From the NCBI GenBank assembly GCA_008508345.1, contig QNGE01000902.1, positions 136,758 through 200,757 of the forward strand: 64,000 nucleotides of DNA, given 5' to 3'. The DNA is from Paragonimus westermani (taxonomy: Eukaryota; Platyhelminthes; Trematoda; Plagiorchiida; Troglotrematidae). Below the pieces are notes generated by a model. It had not been told where the DNA came from. It did no database searches and saw only the letters and a program-made list of their open reading frames with translations. A program made the position numbers and the translations under genes. Below are positions 55,756-64,000 of this stretch, piece by piece; position 1 is the first letter of the stretch; each line of letters starts with the position of its first letter.

Positions 55756-58689
55756 CGAAAAATGTATTTGACTGCTGGACCTCACGATAGTTGTGCATAG
55801 CCATAATAAGTATCACAATCCGGTATTCAGATGGAAAAATGGACTAGTACCTTTGGAGTAAAGTTGACAAATACTGCCACCTGTTCCGTAAGATGAAATA
55901 CTCGCTAATTCAAAGGAATTCGTCAATTTTTATTGAACATCTACACTTCCGGGAAAGTTAAAGAGTTAAGACTATTTCACAGACTGGAATTTACGAATAT
56001 TTTTATCGTCGGTTCAGATAAACCAGCTAATTAACGGCAGTCCACATTTAGCTGAATTGTACACAGATACGGGAGCTTGAAGTTGAACAGTAGGCTTATG
56101 GATTTATGATGTTTCCCACACTTGTGAGTTGTGCGGGAGTCCGTTGAGCTGGTCGAATTAAATTTATCAGTCCTGTTGATGTCGTTTCTGTATCCCTCTT
56201 CAGTTCCAACCAATGTCCTGCTCCATTTTCCGAAAGTTCTCGGGAAATTAAGGAACGAAAATCCACATGTATGGCACCGGATGTCGAAATGTGTGTTACT
56301 TTTCTGCGCATAATTCTGGTCTTGTAATTTTTTATTCTGTTTTGTTTTAAAAATTGTTTGAGTTCATATGTGGTTGGAGTGTACAATATGTCAGGTTAGA
56401 AGACACTGTGTGATTCAGGTTCTTCCATTATTGTATTTAAACTGATTAAAGCATTCAGCTTCACCAGATTTCAAACATGCATGTCGGTACAATAGGAAGC
56501 CTATTCGCCAACTTTCTCATGGACCATAACATTTAATTTGAATTGGGCTTAAATTTGAAAATCTGTATAAAACGGTCGCAAATTGAACTTCGACATGTAT
56601 CTTAAGATTGACGGTAGCCGGCTGGTCAGTTTGCTTTCACAGTACCTCAACAATAACATTATAGTTGTTTCGGAACTCGTTAATCCACAGTATATATGTG
56701 GGATATTTTTGAGATGGACTTCGGAAGGCAGATGTATTAATTTTGATGACTGCGCTGAGTAATGTTCCATTAATTCCGGGACGAGCATACGATGGCATCT
56801 TGAAGCCACCTGACAGAAAACCAGTACCAAATTTTTCCGATCGTTTGTTCTGCATATAGCCTCTCAGGTAAGCAGATTTCAACTGTTGTTAACTAACTGT
56901 CCATCGACATCTTCGTACTATCGCGTGCAACTACCATCACCGACGGATAAGCAACAATAGGTTAAAGAAATGGGCATTTGGTTGCGGTAGTCGTCAGACC
57001 AGTCCGTGTTTATGGATACCAGCTAATCAACTATCCCTCTGAATAATCTCTACCGATGCCACAGCTGACTGGTGGAGTGATTGAATGAAAACAACGCTAG
57101 GTTATTCACTGAAGATGGCAGACATCGACCTCGCTGGAGAGTTCCTGGTTATCCTAGCCTTGTAGAACACAGGAGAACTGGTGGCAACTAAGTGACAACC
57201 ATGTTTGGAAAAATGCTTTCAGAAGTGATGACAAGAATGAGTGGTAGTTCTGTATCTGCCGCAACTAATAATTACTTCCTGTTATCGCTTAACGCTTGTG
57301 TTTTACTAGTGATGATAATATTACTTATGGTTTATTCTAGAACAGAATCCTGACTGACTTTACCGAACACATGTTGAAAGATGTGGTGTGTGAAAACTTC
57401 AAACAGACCGAAGATAGATAGGTTAGAAAAACAGTTTCATCACAAAGTTGATTTGTCAAAAGTCAAAGAGGTGCGTTATCTCCCTAACTTTTGCGTTGTA
57501 CGGAAAACCCGATAATGTCATGTGTCCGTCACACTTGCAAAAATCGGTTGTGTAACACTATAACGAACATGACGTTATGATTAAACAATAACATTGTCAT
57601 CATTCTGCTATTGAGGACATTTGACAAGAATGCATTAAATGAAAACTGATATTGTTGTGCTGGTCTAATCACTGGGATTTTCCGTGAGCGATGGGTTATA
57701 TAATAAGTTAAACGGGCGTGTATGATTGATGACTAAAGTGGATCCATTTATCTGCGTTCAATCTCCAGGCACAGTGCGCTCTGAAGGATGACAGACTGAA
57801 GGATGACAGACACTTGGCATGGACAATATACGCTCCGTTTGTCGCCGGCGGCCATTCCAGACATAATAGTTTGACATGTAATGTTTATTATTGTGTTATA
57901 CTCGTTTGTCTGTCAGCTAGATAATTTAGGTATGGAGTGGAGCAGCAATCCACCATTTCGAAAAACCCGGCTGTCTCAGATTCTATCATACCAGCGAATT
58001 ATCGAGGGGGTCGTTGTTTTACTAGCCGTCTACAGACCTACATATATTTTGGGAAGAGATAGACTGGCAGTAAACTTCGAGCAGACAACTAATTGCACCT
58101 AACAGTCACTAGTTTTAAAATTCCAAAAACATAATAGGATGATGGATGGGGAATTCCTCGGAAACGTTTAAGGCAAATGAAAAGGAAATCGGCCAAAATT
58201 TAGGGTATTTAATTAGAACTAACTCCCTTACAAACCCACACACCCTATAAAAGTTTGGCACACTTTCAGTATTCCCGTGAGCTTTGACAAGGCAGAAATG
58301 TTTCAGGGAAGTTTGCAGCCATGTAGAGACGTAATATTTGAATGACCTTTAGCAAACATGGTGCTTTTGATGGTTTAGTACAAAATCAAATTGTCAGGTT
58401 CTCACGGCTCCCGCTATGTAGAGTATTTCCATTTGAGTAGCCCTGGCTGGATTGCGTGACAATCAACAGACCACCCAAAAGGCTTCGTCAATTTTCACTC
58501 TTGACCATATTAGCAATGACAGTGTTGGTGACTAATCCTGCTTCACTGCGCACGATCAATGTAGGTGGTCTCACCGGTTTCTTGTTGTCAGCCGTCTTGG
58601 TGCGTGACTGATAAAGTCTGCTCTACAAGAGCAAGCAAAAGTGAATGCACAGCCACATGAAATCTGAAACGACAGTCTGTGTTACGTAA
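55756..58689. other. no confirmed gene
   Basis: Contains a 15-bp tandem duplication (CTGAAGGATGACAGA at 57781-57795 and 57796-57810). Frames at 56096-56386 (-), 56549-56882 (-) and 57881-58102 (+, after a TTTGTCTGTCAG acceptor-like site) are protein-like in places but unpaired. Confidence 0.35.
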
Positions 58690-59474
58690 CCGGATAATCA
58701 GGCACGGAGTTCGGGTCTGAGACGTATGCTCTGATTAAAAACCTGGCGTTTCCGGATTCACCTTTTACAATTCCGTATTATTCTTTGAAGCATCTGCTAC
58801 TTAAGCATGCCCAACCTGTCAACTTTGAGGCTGCGGAAAGAGCGAACTTCCACACTGTAATCAGGAAAGAAAACCAAAAATTCCGTGTGTTTATTCTTCT
58901 ATTCCCAACTCGAGTAGCGAGGTGTAATTTCAATGATCAACCACAGATTCATCCAACAGAACGATTATTGTCCCTAGTCCTCAATAAAAGTTGTTACTAT
59001 TGAAGAAGGCGTCTTTCCAGTCTGTCAGTGCTGTCTGTGAACAATTCCAGGATGTAAAGGCCGTAGTGAATGAAGAATCAGCTGTTTAACATAACGCCAA
59101 CAGGGTTGGAAAGTAGGCACATCAACAACAGTGACAGTCCAAAAAGGTAATTTGCCAGAGAAATACGGCAGTTGAACATCAATGTAATCTGAATCCTCTC
59201 CAACATTGCGATAAATGTGAGTCATGTGTTCATAAGCATTCTCGACTTACCTGTCCACCTCGCAAATCCAAATGTCGCGAAATTGGTGGAATAGGCTATA
59301 CTGGAGCCGTCTACAGTAGTTCGAAGACACGTTTTGTCCAAAGTTCCTTACGAGAGCAAAGTGTCCCACCTGGCTTCCAATCCACTGCTCTTACTGTAAT
59401 TCTTAATAACTCAACACAATCGTTTCCTGTTAATGTTGGTCCCAAACACTCCGCTATTATCGATACGGGTAGTT
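58690..59474 (+). pseudogene. Gypsy-type LTR retrotransposon remnant: gag capsid, zinc knuckle, protease start
   Basis: The frame around 58706-59000 carries the capsid-domain pattern of Gypsy gag in its usual order. There is a YALIKNLAFP-like block near 58720, a LKHLLLKH block at 58785, FRVFILLFPTRVARCNFNDQ (the ARCNF.DQ motif at 58917-58940), and a decayed RL....L end before a stop at 59001. After a damaged gap, a CCHC-knuckle-like segment starts at Cys 59252 (C...K.KC..IG.IGYTGAVY, with the cysteine and histidine ligands partly lost). The frame then runs into SAIIDTGS, with the aspartic-protease motif DTGS at 59462-59473. SINE1 follows immediately. No LTR, RT or integrase was found nearby. 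Dead copy. Confidence 0.75.
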
Positions 59475-59610
59475 TACTGATGAGTAGTAGGAGATTTGTT
59501 TTATTTTCAAGTTGACCATCACTCACATTTGATAACAGCGTTCGCATTCAGATAGACTTTCCAGCCAGCCTCTTTCGAAAAGAAGCACTAGACTCGAAGT
59601 TTATATGAGA
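59475..59610 (-). mobile_element. SINE1, 5'-truncated, inserted after the Gypsy protease motif
   Basis: Minus-strand SINE1 tail: ACTGATGAGTAGTAGGAGAT, CAAGTTGACCATCACTCAC, TTCGCATTCAGATAGAC, CCAGCCAGCCTCTTTCGAAA, AGCACTAGACTCGAAG. The head with the promoter boxes is missing. No clear target duplication was seen. Confidence 0.8.
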
Positions 59611-59820
59611 ACCATCACCCATGATGCAATCCATCGACAATTCGTCAAATACTCTGTAATGATCCATTCGAGAATTTCGTTACAACCGTGTGCAGAAAGT
59701 GGACGCAACCGGTGTTACTCGACCCAAAAAGACACTTCGTTTTGATATTGACATTAGTATCCACATAACAACTGGTGTGCCTTTTGATAGGCAGACGGTA
59801 AATATAGCAGTTGTATATTG
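59611..59820. other. no recognisable gene
   Basis: Could hold decayed Gypsy sequence beyond the SINE, but no protease or RT motif is visible. Confidence 0.3.
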
Positions 59821-59821
59821 N

Positions 59822-59875
<54 letters not shown>
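59821..59875. repeat. AT dinucleotide microsatellite with an ambiguous base
   Basis: An N at 59821, then TATAA and an (AT)n run to 59875. The frames of alternating I and Y that cross it are artefacts of the repeat. Confidence 0.92.
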
Positions 59876-59877
<2 letters not shown>

Positions 59878-62789
59878 TTTTCATTACCATTCCGGGGTCC
59901 TCAACTTTCTTCAAAATTTGCGAAGCAATTTGTTCCATGGTCTCAGACCAAGAAGCTCCTTCTGCTCAATATACGCCTTCGGTGACATTGAATAAGCTGT
60001 CGCTTCTACGCCAATAAAAACATGCTTAACTTCAACCAATAGATCTGTAGTCCGGCTGTTCCACATTTTCGTTCAGTAATTATATCACAGAGTCACTCAT
60101 AACTTCCATTTTTCAGGAGTTATGTAAGTTTGACTGATCACTGATAGTAGACTACATTTTTCCATCGTGCCAGAATTATTAGTGGCGCTGAATAATTTGT
60201 ATTAGCCTAGTCTTTTCAGCAGTGTCCTTTGCCCCTCGCGTTGTGAAGGCCTGTTGGGAGTCCCGGTGGTTACCACATTTTTATTGATGCTTCTTATACT
60301 ACGTTTAATTTGTGAGTAGGCTGACTCGCTCTACAAACAAACGGCCCAATTAGTCGATAACCAGGTTAACACATTGTTACGGGCAAGTTGTGTTACTCTC
60401 GATCTATCAACAACATGTTAAACACGACGCCCAAATTGTTTGACTTCATTCGTACTAAATTTGTTGCGGATATCTTACATCTGGTTCAACTCATCCTCAG
60501 CGAATTCGATAGTGGAATACGACCTTCCATGTGTCTACGATCTCTTCTCCCCTGAATTGTCCATTGTTCGTGCTAGTGCGTCATTCACGTACTAGGTCGT
60601 CGTGTGATATCATCTATCTGATTGACTTCTTATCGATGCGTCTTCAGTACCTTAGATAATTGCTCTAGGCACAAGCGTTCATCAATTCACTCAGCCCGCG
60701 TATCCGAGAGACCGAGCTGCTGGTTTCGGGCTCACACCACATAGCGATCTCAACATTGCAAAATTGTTGGTTAGTTGCCTCGCCAACTCTCCATCGGACA
60801 TGTGTACGTATGCGTATTATTCACTGTTGTGTGTAGGGTGATACTAAGCACGATTTCCTCTGCGACTGCGAAACGTTACTTCACAGAATGGAGGGGCGTA
60901 TACCGTTCTTGAATATTCCGTCACGGATGTTTTTGCTAACTCACACAAGTGCTGTATTGCCAGTCTGTTCTGTACGCATGATTCTGTGTACGCCTGCTAT
61001 GAGAGGCTTGATATGAACTCAATGCCACTTTTCTCGGCCTTGCAACTAATTGCACGCAACGAATATTCGCTCATTTCCTACAGACTCACCTATTCTTTCA
61101 TCATTCAAGATCGTTAAACCTAGACCATTTTTAGCGTTGTTTAAGGCACTCGCGCGCTTCCGAGTGTCGTTGAGTGCACTGGGGCCCACCTCGTGCTTCT
61201 CATCTTACTTCTGTTGGTTACAGCCTTCGGTCCCAGATTAGGCTAAAACTAATTGCTTGTCTTATTTCCTAACATTGCTGGGAATACACGTCCGATGCCT
61301 GACGGGACTACGTTTCAGCTGCTCTTCCGGAAAGGCGTTTTAAATTGTTAGTGGACGAGGGTGGAGCGCGTACCCACTTGTCCATTACAACAGACAATCG
61401 ACAAGTAGGCATTATCTGACAGCGCACTCGTGTCTCCTGCTCTCATGGAAACCCAAAGTTCATATACACGGTTGTGCACCTGTACTCTCGCCGGCCTCTG
61501 AAAGGTTTTTACAACATTTTGTACTTCATAACTTCCATTGTTCTTTGCCATTTTTATCTTCCTCAAGTTCATATGTACACTTGATGTTCAAAACAAGTGA
61601 ATTGAATGGTTCAAGGTCGCTAGCTGTGCATTCTCTTTGTACTCCGTGTTGCCTGTTTGCTGATTTCTGGATTGCTAAACACTAACGGAATCAACCGTCT
61701 ATTTTTACATATCTCCGGATTGACCTGTCGTCACAATCATCTCCGCTGTGAAATCAAAATCCCTTTAGTGCAACATGGCAGATCGTTTACATTGGATTAC
61801 TTAGTTCGCTGTAGTGGAGCCCAAAACGAACATGCCGTTGCAAACTATTGCGAATCAGTTCCTTTTATTTTCATCATATTTTGGCTTCGAGTTCATACTT
61901 TAGCTTTATATTGTGTTTAGATATACCACACTTCGTCTTCCCCACAAAGCGTTTCACCTTAGACATGAAGCCCTCCAAAGGAGCCGACCAAAGACTGTGC
62001 GATGGGCCCGGCTGCTCAGCAGGGTCACACACATGAAATACATGACGCACATACCAGAAAACTTTGTCATCACCGTGAAGAATGGAATAACTGTAACTTG
62101 CAGTCGAAACCAGCAAGCGCGCACGGAATGAATTTGAATTGCGTAACAGAGCGTGCTGCTGTGTTGCTGGCGACGTGTTCGTTTCCGTTTATGTAAGCCT
62201 TGTGCATGGATTACTGGGCCTTTGTCTCATGTTTGTTTGTGTTGTTTCCTTTCACATGACTCTCGCTGGGACCCCTACTTCGGATGAACGCCGCCCTATC
62301 GTATGCTCACCTTGCTCCGAAGTTGGTCCGCAAGTGTTACAGACATGCAGAATAAAAACAGCCGGTTTGTATGTTACATAATATGTGATTGGTTAAGAAA
62401 ATGGCAGAAATTCGTTAGGCACAAGCAGTTGCGTGACTGAAGAGAGTGACACTGAGTTCGTAGTATAATGTAGTGACCTGAAGATAACCCCGGTCTGCCT
62501 GTTGTACGAGTTCCAAAATCCTAGTACATATCGTACATAGAATCGTAAAGATCTTTGCCTAACATCTGTTTACTGCATGCGATCGCGTTTGTTTATTTGC
62601 ATGTTTGTCGGACTATGCACGCCAATGGCGCCATGCACACTTCCGGCTTGCTCGTGCGCTCGACGGTCGGGGCCTCAACTCCCCTGGCTACTTCTGTGTA
62701 TCGGTGTCGTTCAGCGTTGCTCGAGACTTAATGTAATTATCAAATAATAGACGTTTGGTTTCTCTGAGTTAATCGCATTCTTATTCTGC
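59876..62789. other. no recognisable gene
   Basis: About 2.9 kb with scattered short frames on both strands (for example 61657-61920 +, 61874-62116 -), none with a motif. No SINE or retroelement recognised until the LINE at about 62800. Confidence 0.4.
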
Positions 62790-62798
62790 GTCTGCTAT

Positions 62799-63857
62799 TT
62801 GTTGCGTATTCCCTGGAAATTGTTAATTTGCACCCAAACAGTGAAAATAGGAGATAACAGCTCAACGCCCAGACCAGTCACCAGCGGAGTGATTCAAGGA
62901 AGCGTCCTGGGACCGTTGCTCTTTCTTATGTGTATGGATGATATATGTAAAGTTATCAAACATGGCAAACTATTCCGATTCGCTGATGACATCAAACTTG
63001 TCTATAGTTTTCCTACTGGCGATCTCAATTCTTCTTTAGGAAATATACGGGAGCACATCATGTCATTAGAGTCTTGGTGTCAAACCTGGCTGATGAAATT
63101 CTCAGCCAATAAATCCACCATTGTCGCACACGGTTGTCATATACCAGAGGACTTTATAAAGCTGGATGGTCATGCTATTCCAACTGCCAACTCAGTCCGC
63201 GACCTAGGTATACGTTACTCAAACTCATTCAATTTTGCTGAACACATTTCTTTCCTAGTAGCTAAAACTAAGCGAACGATTGGATACATCAGGCACTCAT
63301 TCTTTTTTCCTGCAGCTCGACTGCACCTTTATAAGCTGTGCGTACGACCCCAACTTGAGTACTGCACGTTCATATATAGTCACTTGCGCAAGTCTGATAG
63401 GCTAGCTCTGGAAAGTCTCCAACGTGCATTTACGAAAGGTTTAGTGGGTTATCCGCCTTCGTTGAACTACAGAGAACGATGCCAGACGCTTAAACTGGAT
63501 CCTCTTTGGCTACGGCGTCTCAAGCTAAACCTTGCGCTCATGTATAATCTAGTTTATAGCAATAAATTTAAGGTAAAACTCGCGATTCGCCTTCAACATA
63601 GCTCAAAATACAACATCAGGAACAAAGAGTTCACTTTGGCAACTCTTAAATCCCGTAGAAAACTCCGTTCAAATTTTTTCCTAGTGAAATATACCTACAT
63701 TTGGAACAAACTCCCACATGCAATTAGAACCAGTAAGAATATACATCAATTCAAACGAAGCTTAGAAACTTTCCTGACATTAAAGAACGTCATGTTGATT
63801 TTCAAACTCTGCCTGCCTGAAGACGATATCTTTGAAAACGGACCTAATAACATCTAA
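62799..63857 (+). CDS. LINE reverse transcriptase, 5'-truncated, open over 352 codons (CR1/jockey type)
   Basis: C-terminal two thirds of a non-LTR retrotransposon RT, which copies element RNA at a nicked chromosomal target. The frame reads PVTSGVIQGSVLGPLLFLMC (RT motif with QGSVLGPLLF), then KLFRFADDIKLVY with the catalytic FADD at 62979-62990, MKFSANKST and VRDLGIRYSNSFNFAEHI. It goes on to LHLYKLCVRPQLEYC, LESLQRAFTKGL and WNKLPHAIRTSKNIHQFKRS before TAA at 63855-63857. This order, including the final WN.LP....S...FK block, is that of CR1/jockey-like elements, not of the RTE copies elsewhere in the window. Full ORF2 proteins also carry an endonuclease and about 200 more RT residues, absent here; homology starts about 62815. 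The first codon given is not a true start. No frameshift or stop: a young insertion. Confidence 0.88.
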   Translation: MLRIPWKLLICTQTVKIGDNSSTPRPVTSGVIQGSVLGPLLFLMCMDDICKVIKHGKLFRFADDIKLVYSFPTGDLNSSLGNIREHIMSLESWCQTWLMKFSANKSTIVAHGCHIPEDFIKLDGHAIPTANSVRDLGIRYSNSFNFAEHISFLVAKTKRTIGYIRHSFFFPAARLHLYKLCVRPQLEYCTFIYSHLRKSDRLALESLQRAFTKGLVGYPPSLNYRERCQTLKLDPLWLRRLKLNLALMYNLVYSNKFKVKLAIRLQHSSKYNIRNKEFTLATLKSRRKLRSNFFLVKYTYIWNKLPHAIRTSKNIHQFKRSLETFLTLKNVMLIFKLCLPEDDIFENGPNNI

Positions 63858-64000
63858 CCATCTGATCTATTCTAATAATAACGGAGGGTGAATCTATACC
63901 ACAGGATGTGACACCACACACTTCGAACTGATGAACGCTATGAATTTAGCCATTTGAGAAATTCCTCATTTCGAAACTTATCATTTCTCCAGCAGGATAG
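63858..64000 (+). other. LINE 3' untranslated region, running off the window
   Basis: Sequence following the RT stop codon. No polyA or repeat tail is reached before the window ends, so the 3' end of the insertion lies outside. Confidence 0.4.

Noticed and set aside
56096..56386. 96-codon minus-strand frame, protein-like in part
   Set aside because: No acceptor or donor consensus at its borders and no family motif.
59645..60017. Frames with long alternating Ile-Tyr stretches
   Set aside because: They are read-through of the AT microsatellite and contain the ambiguous base.
60690..60750. tRNA-like words (GGTTTCGGGCTC, CCGAGAGACCGAG)
   Set aside because: No A/B-box spacing and no clover-leaf pairing.
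1..64000. CRISPR array, phage, operon or other prokaryotic system
   Set aside because: No regularly spaced short repeats, no long tightly packed genes, no ribosome-binding-site pattern; the content is eukaryotic retroelements and split exons.

Overview
The window looks like nuclear DNA of an invertebrate with a large, repeat-rich genome, most probably a parasitic flatworm (Platyhelminthes). This is an inference. It rests on three things: degraded Penelope-like elements (PLEs) with GIY-YIG endonucleases next to RTE, CR1/jockey-type and Gypsy retroelements; two related tRNA-derived SINE subfamilies; and candidate genes with short exons and introns of tens to a few hundred bases. There is no operon structure, ribosome-binding-site logic or phage gene content. 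Almost all short open frames in the window are noise.

Layout. 0-7.4 kb: SINE1 at the left edge, a dead PLE (860-1880), an RTE tail (2281-3290), an internally deleted RTE copy (5360-7131) and a SINE1 fragment directly behind it. 8.3-8.9 kb: a possible four-exon small-protein gene. 11.2-12.9 kb: a third RTE 3' end and a perfect SINE-derived palindrome flanked by a 14-bp duplication. 14.7-17.4 kb: two more PLE remnants. 17.85-18.4 kb: a GC-rich island that resembles the 3' end of an LTR element. 21.2-23.1 kb: SINE2, a tRNA-like head and a dispersed repeat. 25.9-27.2 kb: the best ordinary gene candidate, two exons on the + strand with a proline/serine-rich product. 28-31.5 kb: SINE2, a long imperfect hairpin and a PLE whose 5' part is inverted. 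33.2-36.9 kb on the - strand (possibly from 39.1 or 45.1 kb): a candidate six-exon gene whose splice phases all agree. 37.4-41.3 kb: SINE copies with inverted tails, an AT microsatellite and a trace of PLE. 43.4-47.2 kb: candidate exons and a PLE fragment. 48.5-51.2 kb: a tRNA-like head, a dispersed repeat and a nearly identical inverted pair of SINE2 copies. 52.6-58.7 kb: little recognisable. 58.7-59.6 kb: a Gypsy gag-protease remnant interrupted by SINE1. 62.8-63.9 kb: a 5'-truncated LINE with an open reverse-transcriptase frame.

The recurring theme is inversion. At least four SINE copies carry an inverted copy of their own 3' tail at the 5' side, one PLE has its 5' part flipped, and other hairpin repeats occur. 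The topology is the one expected from twin-primed target-primed reverse transcription. No autonomous element in the window looks functional. All exon models were built by eye from splice consensus and reading phase, without transcript support, and should be treated as hypotheses.
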